A stretch of DNA of 64,000 bases. It comes from Eudorina sp. 2006-703-Eu-15. Lineage: Eukaryota; Chlorophyta; Chlorophyceae; Chlamydomonadales; Volvocaceae. Position 1 is the stretch's first letter, and each line of letters opens with the position of its first letter. Shown here in pieces: positions 31,801-42,773 of the stretch. The translations under genes were made by a program, and so were the position numbers. Location: NCBI GenBank assembly GCA_003117195.1, contig BDSI01000124.1, positions 303,753 to 367,752 of the forward strand, written 5' to 3'. The notes beneath the pieces are model-generated. The model did not search any database, was not told the origin of the DNA, and saw only the letters and a program-made list of their open reading frames with translations.

Positions 31801-34115
31801 CACCCGCAGTACGATTGCGAGAACATGTCGGGCGCGGCCATGGTTCTGGACTGCCTGGGTGTCGGACTCGGCCGGGAGACGGGCATCAACATCGCGCTGG
31901 CCGCCAAGCGCATCGGCGAGGACCCCAAGTTAGCGGTCAAGAGCGTGCGTTTCTTCGGCAAGTTCCTGGGGCTGTACGACGACTACTACGTGTTCGAAGT
32001 GACGTTCAAGGGGCGGTCAGACGCGGCGGCCGCTGGCGTGCCGGCGGCGGCGCCGGAGGCGCCGGCGGAGGGGCAAGGTGGGGCGTTCGGGCGGGGTGGG
32101 CCGGGGTACCTCCACGTGTAGGAATGGATCCTCAAAGTGATGGATAGCCCTGTATCTAACTTTAATTTATCTAATTTTAATTGGAGTGGAGTTGGTCGCA
32201 GTGGAGGGGATTGCTTCTTGCACACGCGCGCGCTTGTCCACCGCCGGCCAGGACTGACCTTGACCTCCTCCGGCCCTCGCCTCCCGGCGGCTTCCCTCAT
32301 CCCTCCGGCCCCCACGGCGCCCCTACCCCTCGTCCGCCCTCTCGCGCGGCGCCCTCAGGGACGGCACCCGCGGCGGCGGCGGCGGGATCAGCGGCTGCCC
32401 CTGAGGTGCCTGTGGAGGGCCCCGGCACCGGCGCCAACAAGTACACGTACCTGGCGTGTTCCGCCCTGGGAGGCCCGCTGACCCGCCTGCCGGACGTGAC
32501 GCCGGCGCAGGTGAAGGCCTCCCGTCGCATCAAGAAGCTGCTGACGGGCCGCCTCACCTCGCACGTCTCCACCTTCCCCGCCTTCCCCGGCAACGAGGCC
32601 AACTACCTGCGAGCGCTCATCGCGCGCATCGGCGCGGCCACGGTGGTGGCGCCCGTGGACTACTACGCGCTGAACGACGAGACGAACGAGCTGGAGAAGG
32701 CCGAGGACTGGGAGCCGGTGCCGGGCCGCGAGATGGCGGTGCCCTCCGCGTGGGTGCACACGTGAGTGGGCTGAAGTACTCGGCGGCGCCTGAGCGGCGC
32801 CACGGCGCCTGCCCGGCAGCACACACGTCTGGGTCGGGCGGGGTTACAAATCAAACACTTACAACACGCAGGAGCGCAAGCAGTGCAATGTCCCAATGTC
32901 CCCGGTTTCCTGTGTCTCACGGCTCGGCTTCCAAACACAGACATGGACATGCCAAACACCGGGACTATTGCGAGCGCGTGACTGCTGACTGTCGAGTCGT
33001 GCAAGTCTGTTTCAACAAACACACACACCTAATACGGGTCCGGGCGGGTCTGTCATCAAACACACCCATCACGCACTCACTCCCCTGGCTTTCCCCTTCC
33101 CGCCCCGCGTCCTCCCGCCCCGCCTCCTCCCTGTCCCGGCCCCGCCCCGCCCCCAGTCGCCCGCACCTCAAGTCCCAGGGCCGCTGCGAGGTGTTCAAGC
33201 GGGAGCTGCCCGAGGATGCGGACGAGGACGAGTTCTACAACGAGGACGAGTTGGAGGTGCGCACCTGGGGATGGGGCGCTGGGTCTCTTGGGGGAACAGG
33301 GACTGGCCCAGGAGGGGAGGTACGGGGCTGCCTGTCCAGCAGACACCGCGGCCGGGGTCGGCGAAGCTGTGGGACGGTTTACGGCGCAGCGGTGCACTTA
33401 CGGGCCTGAGCTGGGGCTCGCACAGATCACAATACGTGGGGGGCCACAGACCGCGCCACTCCCTGGGGGCGACGTGGAGTTCCAGTGGAACATCGCCGTC
33501 TGCGTCGCCCCAGATCACCTCCTCCTTCCCTACCTTCCATGCCGGTGTCAAATCATCGCCCCGCGCCGCGCCACGGCGGGGCCTCCTCTCCCCGACCCGC
33601 CTATGCGGCTCCGCACCACGTCCGAGCCCGCGCTTGGCTCCGTCCCCTCTCACCCCTTGCGTCTCACGCCTCCCTCACCCCTCCCTCACTGCTCCCCTCT
33701 CACCCCTCGCCTCTCACGCGTCCCTCACCCCTCGCCTCCCCCACCCCTCGCCTCTCACACCTCGCCCCTCCCTGGAGCGCAGGAGGGCCCCGAGCTGCTG
33801 GCGCCGCTGGAGGAGGACGCCCAGCTGCCTGGCGAGCAGGCCGCGTGGACGCCGCTCTATAGCTCCACCAGCGAGGCCGTGAAGAAGCAGGCGGGCGGGC
33901 TACGCAGCCTCGTCTGGCCGGGCGCGGTGTGCGCCGCGCGCGACGGGGTGTGGACGTGCACGTACGTGGGCTGGGGCGTCAAGAACGCGCCGTTCGTGCC
34001 GCTGCCTCCGCCGCCCGTGGCGGCGGAGTTTGACTGGGCGGCGGTGGAGACGCAGGAGCTGGAGCTCAAGCCAGTGCCGCCGCCGGAGGAGGACGAGGAA
34101 GGCGCTGAGGACTGA
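28886..34115 (+). CDS. RSP4: Radial spoke head protein 4 (RSP4)
   Basis: A structural protein of the radial spoke head in motile flagella. It dimerises with its paralogue RSP6 and transmits signals between the central pair and dynein arms. Eight exons, 28886-28990, 29170-29277, 29400-29446, 31025-31088, 31810-32077, 32359-32761, 33157-33256 and 33783-34115, all joining in phase to 475 residues (C. reinhardtii RSP4 is about 465). Landmarks: VLEDQPTKPVDLLEASLL, DPELPINPQTGEP, LGVGLGRE, SVRFFGKFLG, GGPLTRLPDVTPAQVK, RLTSHVSTFPAFPGNEANYL, RPHLKSQGRCEV, ELPEDADEDEFYNED, SLVWPGAVC and YVGWGVKNAPF, then a Pro/Glu-rich acidic tail. The Ala/Pro-rich linker spans the exon 5-6 junction. RSP6 follows in the same orientation with CMC4 between them. 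Confidence 0.97.
29613..29632. repeat. (TG)n microsatellite in RSP4 intron 3
   Basis: A short TG run within the 1.6-kb third intron of RSP4, followed by other TG-rich, less regular sequence to about 29690. Ordinary simple repeat. Confidence 0.9.
31518..31603. repeat. Tandem 43-bp duplication in RSP4 intron 4
   Basis: Two adjacent copies, 31518-31560 and 31561-31603, nearly identical, each beginning CGGCATCGAACCGGACCG. Local duplication in a G-rich intron. Confidence 0.85.
33650..33775. repeat. Pyrimidine-rich minisatellite in RSP4 intron 7
   Basis: Irregular units of the type CTCACCCCTCGCCT and CTCACGCCTCC repeat up to the acceptor of the last RSP4 exon. They make an unusually long polypyrimidine tract in front of the AG at 33781-33782. 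Confidence 0.85.
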
Positions 34116-35716
34116 GCTGTGTGGAGCTGTGGCTGGCAGCTGTGGCGGGACCCACCGTCGGGCCTGCGACAACTTGTTGATTGAGTGCCTGGTCGTGGAG
34201 GTGGTGGTGTGGGTGTTATGCGTTCGGTGGAGGGCGTTGGGTGTGGGGTACTGCGGGGCGCTTCGTGCAGCAGCGCAGTCGCGACGGAATGGGCGTAGGG
34301 CACCGCGCAGGCGTTGGGATGGGGGTCAGGGGTTGGGAGATGCAAATGGGGAAGGCGCTGGGTTGATGGCTGCGGGCGGAAAGCGCGCGAGGGCCACCAC
34401 ACCTAGGATGTTTGTGGTGTGCTCGAGTGCGCGCCTGGTGTGTGGGAGCTGCTACTGATCCCGTGTCGTGCACGGCTTCATCCATTCAAACGGGCGTCTG
34501 TATGTGTGTGTGTGTGTTTGGTTTTCGGACACAAGGTATTTGTGTTAAAGGAAAAGAACTGCGACGCGTCTTGTGTCGACTTTTGTTGGGTGGCGCGGCA
34601 GTACTTGGCGTGCTGACGTGTGCTGCATGGGACAGTGTGCCGGGTGTGGACATGACCTTGGTAGGGCTGTGGGTGGAGGACACCTGCACGGGCGTCGTGG
34701 AAAGTACGACGTGCAGTACGGCTGGGTCACGGCAGGTGGGCGGCTGGCAACCCACTCGGGACACCACAGCAAGGAACCCATGGGATCGGGCTTTGGCGCG
34801 TCGGCACTAGATTCGCATATGGTGCCAAGCTTGCCACGCTGCAGAGGGACCGAGCGCACACCCGGCTTTGACGCTTCGTTCTCTCCAGTGTTTCTGAACA
34901 GTCCTCATGTGATAACTCCTGTGATAACGCACTCCTGGCGCACGCAGACGTTCGACGATTGATTCTCAGGGCCGCGTTAACTCGTCCTACCCCCCCCCCA
35001 CACACACACACACACGTGGTTTCGAAGGATTGCATTCGAAGCTGAGTTGTGCTGGTGCGCATGTGACGGTCATTGCCTGCATGGATGCGCGGACCCGAGC
35101 TTGTGCCTGCACCCTGAAGGTGGGATCGCCGTGTCCGTCCGCGACCCGGAGGTTGCCACGGGATACTAGCCGGCGGCCTCTGCTGGGTCAACAAAGATGC
35201 GTGGGGACTTGCAGCTCCTGCTCGCTTGAGGCTGTCATGGTGAATGGGTGGATGCGTGCGACAAAGTGTTCTTACAGGGTGCCCACCGACGGGCTTTTAT
35301 TGGCGCGCACAACCGAAAGTCCTACTGCGTTCTCGCCGTGAAGCAACCTCCACTCCGAAACTTGGCTGAGACAGAAACCCGGCGGGCGCCCACGTGTTTC
35401 GCTGTGCTGTGCGTCATCCATCCCAAGGATTACGAGCAAGTCACGCCGCCGCGCTACGCCTGACTGCAAGGAGTAGCGGCACGGGACAGTAGTCGTGCTC
35501 CTCCGGGCCCCCAGCCCCGCGCATCAGCGTTAAGGTGGGGGCGCGACGACGTTACCCCCGGTGCACCTCAGTTGCGACTCGCCAACACGCCTCAAGCCCG
35601 CTTAATGCTACGCTGCACGCTTGTACAGCCTCCACATGCGACCCGCCGGCTGCTCGAAGTACTCACGTCCTGCTATGTGGGCCAACGCGAAAGCCTTACG
35701 ACTTAACCGTTTTCGG
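34116..35716. other. 3' flank of RSP4, no gene recognised
   Basis: Convergent spacer between RSP4 and CMC4. It contains TG and C/CA simple repeats (about 34501-34518 and 34990-35015). No coding exon was recognised and no plus-strand TGTAA was found close to the RSP4 stop. Confidence 0.5.
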
Positions 35717-35721
35717 TTACA
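35717..35721 (-). terminator. TGTAA polyadenylation signal of CMC4
   Basis: TGTAA on the minus strand, about 245 nt past the CMC4 stop codon, a normal distance for an algal gene. Confidence 0.55.
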
Positions 35722-35965
35722 CCAACAGGACCACCCCCCTGCCCAGCACCGCGGACCGCGCTGTCGACCCGATACACCGATAGCAAATGCATGGTACTTT
35801 CAAGGTGAACGTGCTCCAAGTGCCTTTCGAACTTAATTTGTCGACGTAGTTTGGCGAGGTAGATGGGTTGGCCTCATTCGCCAACGATATGTCACGCCTT
35901 AACCGCCAGCGATGTCGCAAGATGTCACCATAAATCAAGCCTTCTTGACGACATACTTGCAAACT

Positions 35966-36184
35966 TCATCCGAAACCCTGACAATGAACAGATGGCTCAG
36001 CGAGCGTCCTGCAACACTCTATTAGGTCCCTTATGGCACGCGTACACTTGGACTGATTGTAATCATTCTTGGCCAAGCAGTCTTGGATAGCGCAGGCCTT
36101 CAGCTTACACGCATATTTTGGTTCAGGTTGCTGGAAATCGCAGCGCATCCGCGTGGGAGCCGGTTCGTCCTCTTGCCCATTCAT
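35966..36184 (-). CDS. CMC4: CMC4, twin-cysteine mitochondrial intermembrane-space protein
   Basis: Single-exon frame of 72 residues from the ATG at 36184. Cysteines lie at 26, 31, 36, 47, 57, 58 and 68. The spacing C-x4-C-x4-C-x10-C-x9-CC matches the CMC4 (p8/MTCP1-type) family exactly as I remember it, with the final Cys one residue closer. The sequence around them (ACAIQDCL, SKCTRAIRDLIECC, ending CQGFG) also fits. Such proteins fold in the mitochondrial intermembrane space through the Mia40 oxidative relay and form helical hairpins held by disulfides. Their exact role is not settled. The same frame is open 29 codons further upstream (to 36271), but the shorter start gives the family's usual length of about 68 residues. 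It sits on the opposite strand between RSP4 and RSP6, tail-to-tail with RSP4 and head-to-head with RSP6. Confidence 0.9.
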   Translation of the reverse strand: MNGQEDEPAPTRMRCDFQQPEPKYACKLKACAIQDCLAKNDYNQSKCTRAIRDLIECCRTLAEPSVHCQGFG

Positions 36185-37390
36185 GGTGATAAGCGCGCAA
36201 ACTGTGCAAGAACACATATGCGCGCTGCGCGTGCTTTTCGATGTGCGAGGCCGTCGTACCGTTTCCGTCAAGGTTTTTCGTCACATCCATTTGGGCGAGC
36301 GCGGCACAACGAAAAACTCTGCTGTCTCAGCACTTGGCATGCTGGACAGCCAGCAAGCGGGCGACGCCCTGCACTTGCAAGCCAGTGAAGCAACTGTTGT
36401 ATTTGGATATGGCTCAGTTTATCGGATACCAACTCCCCGTACCTCCCCGGGCGCCAACCCAGCTGCCAGCAGCCCGGCAGCCAGCATTACGGTCTGTGTA
36501 AGTCTGAAACCCATGGAGTCCTGCATTCGACCGTGTCCCGTGTGCCCACGCAAGTGCCCACCCGTGCCTGCCAGCACGGCACCGGTCGCCTGAGAGTCCC
36601 TTTAAGCCCCTCGTGTCGCTTGTGTGCGTCGCACGGTATTTGGCCCAGTGTACTGCGTGACATTCCCGAATGTGCCATTGTGCGAAATAAAGCACGGAGT
36701 GCCCAGGCGTCACCGGGAGCAGGGCCACGTGCCCCGCCGCTCCGGCCGTTTTGCATATGCTCAGAGCCGATCCAGTCGGCATGCGATGTATTGAAGTGCA
36801 GGGACTGCCTGGGGCTGCGTGGGTCCTTGCTGCGGGCGCATGAGCTCCGCTGTGTGTATGCGCAGGCGGCGACGCAACCTGTATGACCCTAGGGGCTTTG
36901 AAGCGCATACATATGAACCAAAATTAAATAAGTGAAGTTACCACCATAGATGTATTAAGCAAAACATGCCCATAATTCGCTGGGCAGTACTTGGCGTGGA
37001 TGCCTGCGGACAACACGGATTTTCGGGCGATCATCGTTACGGCGCCACTTCGCAGTTAATGTGCAGTGAATATAATTGTTATGAGCAAGATTTGGTGGTC
37101 CGCAATTGGATGTATGGAGCGGTCCCTGTATTGTGTCGTGAACCGGATCGTGTACTCACAAACTTGTATGTACCTCATCTTGATTGAGCTCCAGGAACTT
37201 TTTCATAGATTGTAATAGTTTACACGATACGGTTCAATTTTAGGTCACTTGCTTCGCTTGCAAAGTATCTGTGGCCTCACGCTTCTTGTCCGTGGAAAAC
37301 TTGCATAGCGTCGTTTGACACAAACACGAAGAGCGCATCTTGAACATACCTTTAGAACAAGTGACCTACGTTCCGTAGGAGCGGTCAGCC
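36185..37390. promoter_or_regulatory. Divergent spacer between CMC4 and RSP6
   Basis: About 1.2 kb holding the promoters of CMC4 (minus) and RSP6 (plus). The last 200 bp before RSP6 are AT-richer. I recognised no coding exon and no defined factor site. Confidence 0.5.
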
Positions 37391-40300
37391 ATGGCCGCGG
37401 ATTTAGGGTCAGCGCTCGCGTACTTGCAGAAGTACAAGACTACCAAAGGCAACTCTGTTTACGATGAGATTTTGTCAGCACTTGCCAAGGTCCTGGAGGA
37501 TAAGCCGGTGAACGCCGTGGAGGCACTGGAGACGGCCGTCCTGTCGACACCCCCGGCAGCGAGCCTCACTGTGCCCCTAGTCCCCGCAACTGTGAGAACC
37601 CGCGCCCTTGTGCGGACTGAGCTCTTGTAGTGGCAACGTTGCCCATTCTGGTGTCTCTTGTGACTGCAGTCAGCAGCGGCAGCAGCCAAGGCGGTGGCGA
37701 CAGCCAACTTGTTCGGGTAAGCACGCGGTCGGGGGTGAGCACGGTAGGGTCAGCTTCAAGAGCCATGCGACATGGGCACCCTCCATGTGGTTGACCCATG
37801 ACCTCTCACCCAACCATGCACTGATCCCGCGCCCTGTCCTGGCACCGACCGCTTTTCAGTACAGTGGATGATAGCGCGTCCCCTATCCCTGACATCGTTC
37901 AGCTGCGCGCTTTCGCTGGCTAGCCGACCTCCCGGAGCCTTACCGGGCAGCAGGCGCATATGTATGAAGGTGTTACGGGGGACCTCTGCTGTCCCGGCCC
38001 ATTTTGGGTGCCTCTTAGCACCTCATGGACCTCACATACACACATTCCTTGTCGGTGGGGCCTGCTGGGGCTTGCCCTGGTATACACCGTTAATGTCCGC
38101 TGTAACGTTTATTCGTTCATTCATCCACTGCCTGGCCAACACATACACCCACGCGGGGGTCGGGCGGGTCTCTTATCTAAACACACGCGCGCGCGTGTCC
38201 AGTGCAAAGCTCGATGAGGAACCGACTACCGTAACCCGGTCGGACCTACTGTCCGCCAGTCGGTCTGACGTGTGTATGGAGCTACGGACCCACCCGACGG
38301 CCCGGGTCTCCGTTCCACACCGTTGGTGGTGACGCGGCGGTCCCCCTCCCCTCCGTGCAGGGACCCCTCGGAGGTGCTCGACCCGGAGACTGGAGAGCCC
38401 ATCGAGCCAGACGCCCCCAACGACGTGAGTACCCCTGAGGGCGGGGAGGTCGTCCACCACCATCACCATAACACCAGCTAGCACTGCTAACTGCTGCTAA
38501 CTTAGCAGCAGTAGCAGCAGCAGTAGCAGCAATTGCAGCAGCAGTAGCAGCAGTTGCAGCAGCAGTAGCAGCAGTTGCAGCAGCAGTAGCAGCAGCAGCA
38601 GCAGTGGCAGCAGTAGCAGCAGTAGCAGCAGTAGCAGCAGTAGCAGCAGTAGCAGCAGCTGCACCTGTGTGCCACGAACTGGAGCCCCTGGAGTCCGTCC
38701 TGGCATCGCGTATGCGGGACGCGCGATGCCAGGACGGACTCCAGGGGCTCCAGGTCTTGCGCACGTCTTGGTTGGTTCACCGCGTGTGGCCGCGAAACGG
38801 TCCCCGCGCAGCCCTGGGCTGGGTTGGTCCGGCCGCCGCCAGTCGAGTCCTGCGGGCGCCACGCAGGGAGCTGATGGGGCCCTGGGCGCACGTGGTCGCC
38901 CGTGTGTTTGGAAAGATAACTGCCCCGTGTGTGTGAGTGTGTGCGCTACGTCTCCGTCTGAGGGGGTTCACGACGGCCAGGGAACAGGTTCCGCGACGTC
39001 GGACGGATCATCGGTGCCGTACCATTACCGTTGGCGCGAGCACGGTTGGGTGCTGCCAGGTGCAAAAGCCCCAAGGATGCAGCGAGGGCCCCGGCCATGG
39101 CAAGCGCGTGTATGGGCGCACGCTGGCCACGGGACGCCGCGGTAACGACCTTCCCGTTCCCCGGCACACGGTGTCCGCCGTCCCTGCGGGGCCAGTCCGA
39201 GCGTTAGGCAGGGCAGCGATCTCATCTGAGGGTCCTGACCAAGGCCGTCTGAGAGGGTCCTGACCAATCCCGGTTGGGAGGGTCCTCACCGATCCTTCAT
39301 TCAGGCTAGGGTGCTCGGTACGTCCCGCGCATGGCTACCCGCAGTTCGAGTGCGAGGACGTGGAGGGTGACGGCAACCTGTTCGACGCGCTGGGCGTGGG
39401 CCTGGGGCGCTCGGAGATGCACGCGGCCATGCTGGCGGTCAAGAAGCTGGGCGAGGACGCCAAGCGCGGGGTGGCCACGGTGAGGTTCTTCGGCAAGTTC
39501 TTCGGCACCCAGGCGGACTACTACGTGTTCGAGACCACCCTCAAGGACAACCCGGACATGCCGGAGGCGCCAGGTGGGGGGAGCTCGGTCTGGAGGGGAG
39601 GAGGGACGAGGGAGGGTATGAGAAATCGGCAGGAATTTGGTTCAAACTGCGCTGCTGCCACCGCGAGGGAGGGAGGGAGGCGCATGGCGTGTCCACACGC
39701 GCGGTGCGCGTTTGGGAGGACACAAAACACTGTTGGCCGGATAAAGGGCGGAGGCGAAATGTGAGGTGTAAAGCAGGGCGGGTTGGAGGGGTCATGGCGC
39801 AGTCGTCACATACGGTAGTTCGAACCAGCCTGCGGGTCGGCGGTGGTGGTGAGGTCTCGGCGGCCCGCTCCCGCTCCCGCGGTCCCCAACAGCTCCTGCC
39901 CTTTGAACCACCCTGGCCCGCCCGCGATTCCCCGACCCGTACAGAGGGCACCGTGCCGTACGAGCCGTTCGGCGAGGGCGTCAACGCCTACATCTACTTC
40001 GTGTCCAACACTCTGGGCGGCCCGCTGACTCAGCTGCCGTACGTGACCCCCGAGCAGATCAAGGTCTCGCGGCTGCTGCGACGCTTCCTGACGGGCCGCC
40101 TGGACGCGCCCGTGTCCGCCTACCCCGCCTTCCCGGGCAAGGAGGCCGAGTACCTGCGCACGTTGATCGCGCGCATCGCTTCCGCGACGGTGTGCTGCCC
40201 GCGCGGCTACTTCCTGGCGGACGAGGACTCGGCGGAGCTGAGTCCCAATGACGAGTGGGAGCCGCTCAAAGGGCGCGAGATGGCGCTGCCCGTCAACTGG

Positions 40301-41085
40301 TCGCACCGCTACCCGCACATCAAGGATCAGGGCCGTACGGTGACGTACAAGCGCGACCCGCCGGACGAGGAGGAGGAGCCGGAGAAGGTGCGCGGGGCGG
40401 CGGGCGGGCTGGCGGGGCGGGGTTGGGGTTTTGTGATGGCGGCGGCGGTGGTGGTGGTGGTGTTTCTTTCGGTGTTTCTTTCCTGGTTTGTAAACCCCTA
40501 GGGTTTCCATCTTTGCCTTTGTGGCTGTTGGAGATTGTGCATGCTGCAACTGACTGACGAGGCGTCGCTGGCCCCCATACCTGGCCACCCTTGCATGCAT
40601 GCAATCGTCGTCGCCACCACCCCGCCCCATCCCGCAGAAATATTGCGCCCTCCAGCAGATTCCGTCTCAGAATCGACATTGACCCTTGCTCCCCATCCCA
40701 ACCTCCCCGCTGCCAACAGAACTTCTGGACGGCGGAGGAGATGGAGGCCGGCCCCGCGCCGCTCGCCACGCTGGACACGGACACGCCTCTGGCGCTGCGT
40801 CCCGGCGACCCGGTGCCGCCTCCCGCCTGGTCGCCCCTGACTGCCTCCGCCAGCGTCACCACGCGCAACCAGGTGGCGGGTGTGCGGTCCAACCGCTGGC
40901 CAGGTGCCGTATGCGCCTGCTCCGCCCGCCACTTCGCGTCCATGTACGTGGGCTGGGGCCTCAAGGCGGTGGACTTTGCGCCCGCGCCGCCGCCGCCGCC
41001 CGTGGCGCAGTGGCCGGAGCCGCTGCTGGAGAGCAACGAGCTGCCGCCCAAACCGGCGCCACCGGAGGAGGACGAGGACGAGTAA
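37391..41085 (+). CDS. RSP6: Radial spoke head protein 6 (RSP6)
   Basis: Paralogue and partner of RSP4 in the flagellar radial spoke head. Six exons, 37391-37591, 37670-37716, 38361-38424, 39345-39573, 39945-40387 and 40720-41085, join in phase to 449 residues (C. reinhardtii RSP6 is about 459). Landmarks: KVLEDKPVNAVEALETAVLS, an Ala-rich stretch in exon 2, DPSEVLDPETGEPIEPDAPN, FECEDVEGDG, VRFFGKFFGTQADYYVFET, VNAYIYFVSNTLGGPL, YPAFPGKEAEYL, NFWTAEEMEAGP, TTRNQVAGVRSNRWPGAVC and YVGWGLKAVDF. It shares the introns inside the FGG, PND/F and later junctions with RSP4 but lacks two RSP4 introns (after codon 35 and before RPHLK), so intron loss or gain followed duplication. Intron 3 contains a triplet array and a perfect inverted repeat. 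Confidence 0.97.
38504..38662. repeat. AGC/AGT triplet array in RSP6 intron 3
   Basis: About 50 consecutive triplets, mainly AGC with interspersed AGT and TGC, starting 80 nt past the exon 3 donor and ending just before a perfect hairpin. It is not translated in the RSP6 frame. Slippage-prone. Confidence 0.95.
38679..38753. repeat. Perfect 32-bp inverted repeat (intronic hairpin) in RSP6
   Basis: The left arm 38679-38710 and right arm 38722-38753 are exact reverse complements, separated by 11 nt. As RNA it would form a 32-bp perfectly paired stem with an 11-nt loop. It sits in intron 3 of RSP6, directly after the triplet array. The size fits a small-RNA precursor or a cruciform-forming element. 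There is no expression evidence in the sequence. Confidence 0.85.
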
Positions 41086-42413
41086 GGGGACTCCCAGGTC
41101 GGCGCTGCCGGGGGATAAAAAAGAAAAACAGCCCAGACACCGGGGGAGGTCGCCGGGGGAGGTTGAGGGCGAGCAAGGGGCTGGGTGTGTGAGGCGTGAC
41201 ACGGAGCGTGTGTGACCGGGGTTCGTGTGGGGATGAGGGTTGGCGCGGCAGCACGTGACCGGATGGGGATGGGGCGGGACCCAATGGCTACTCGACCGAT
41301 GGACGAGCCACATGGGATGACTGACGAGCATATGCGTTGGTGTACGGCATCACGTGAACATATGGTGGGCGGCCGCCTTGAAGAGGCGCTGCTGCTGCTG
41401 CTGCCACTGGGGTGGGAGGGTGGAGGTGGGGGTGGACGGTGGGACGGTGCAACGGGTGGGTTGCGTATTGCGCGTGTGCGACCTTTGCGGGCAGGTTTAA
41501 GAGCAACATAAACACGTGGCGGTGCTTGACACGGGTGCTGAGTGTTGCGCGGGCTGGGTGTCCAAAAGGTGTTGTTGCATGGCTGCCGTTGTGCTATGAG
41601 AAACACGAGCTGCGACAAGGGCAGCCTGTTTGAGTGCTGTATGGGCATGTTGGGGCGGTTGCGGCCGCGCCCCGACGGGCGACGTGTGGATCCATTCGTA
41701 CCACCGTTGCCAGTTTTGGGACATGATTGGACACATCCGGGATGCCGCCTTTAGAAGGCATGGCCGCAGGGCAACCGCTGCCGTGCTGGTGCGGCATGTC
41801 GGTCCTGAAATGGCTTTCTGTCACATCAAAATTTTACAAATCGCTGGATGGGTTTGGATTCCTTCGAGCGTGACAATGGCCCCCACCAGCCACCACACTG
41901 CCGTTATACACCACCAAACACGGTATTGACGTGAGCGCGCTTGTTCTTACGCGGAATGGATTACGGTGTCGATGCTCCCACTCCCACGGGGTCAGGGGGC
42001 AATTAACTCTAAACGGGACCCTCTTCCTCCCAGAACCCAGCTCTCTAGCTGTGCACTCTTCAACCGTGCAACACGCTCCTCCACGACTAAAGCCTTTCAC
42101 TGTTGCACATACAGCAGTACAGTACTGCCAATTGGTAGTACACCTCCACTGAGATCGCACGCTCATATGGTACCTGGCGTGCTACAGTTACAATAACAAT
42201 TTCGCTCACGACGTGTTTCCTCTTTATACACACTGACCAGCAGTAAATGGAATATTCTGCACTTGTTCGTGCACCTACGACTACCGCAATCAGAAACCAA
42301 ATGTTTTGTGTTTACGTTACTCAGGCGATCATCTTTCTCTTTGCATAACACCCCAACAACCAACTTGCACTAGTGAAACAGCGTGTGCGCAAACCGTCAG
42401 CAAGCAGCTCAAG
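41086..42413. other. 3' flank of RSP6, no gene recognised
   Basis: Non-coding by appearance. It contains short G-rich and CTG stretches near 41390-41450. No conserved motif was found on either strand. Confidence 0.5.
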
Positions 42414-42773
42414 ATGTCTGAGAGCCCAGCACGTGTCTGGCGGCGGGCTGCCCCATCAGCAGCCCGCCGCCCCATCAGCAGCCACTTCCGTACGCCACTT
42501 GATAGGACCCCGACGAGCTCTACGTACGCGATCGCCGGCAACGCCGGTGACTTTGTGGTGCTCCGCGCGCTGCGGCGACTGGGCTGCCGCTGGGACCCCA
42601 AAGGCGCCACCTTCACGCACGCAGTCTACAGGGGTAGCGGCCTGGAGGTGCTGAAGTGGATGCTGGCGGAGGGCTGCCCCGTGGACTGGAAGGCGACCTG
42701 GGAAGCGCGCTCGCTCGTTGTCAATCACGCTTCTTGCGCCGTGCAGGACTGGGTCAAGAGTAACACGCAGTAA
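42414..42773 (+). pseudogene. Truncated copy of the last exon of an ankyrin-like gene
   Basis: From about 42510 this matches the last exon of the ankyrin-like gene at 44297-46217: GDFVVLRALRRLGC, then KGATFTHAVYRG and LEVLKWMLAEGC. The match also reaches into that gene's intron (GCCACTTCCGTACG) and its 3' flank. Relative to the intact copy, a 4-bp insertion (GTAC) just after the acceptor shifts the frame, and no ankyrin-coding exon precedes it. A frame starting at ATG 42414 is open to the stop, so a short protein is possible, but I think it is a broken duplicate. A 12-bp inverted repeat lies at 42439-42450 and 42460-42471. Confidence 0.6.

Noticed and set aside
38497..38862. Poly-Leu/Ala/Cys frames over the RSP6 intron 3 triplet array
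   Set aside because: They are direct translations of the simple repeat in an intron, with no support as coding sequence.
40485..40510. Telomere-like sequence (AAACCCCTAGGGTTT) after RSP6 exon 5
   Set aside because: Less than two repeat units and not the usual algal telomere repeat array; no interstitial telomere is supported.
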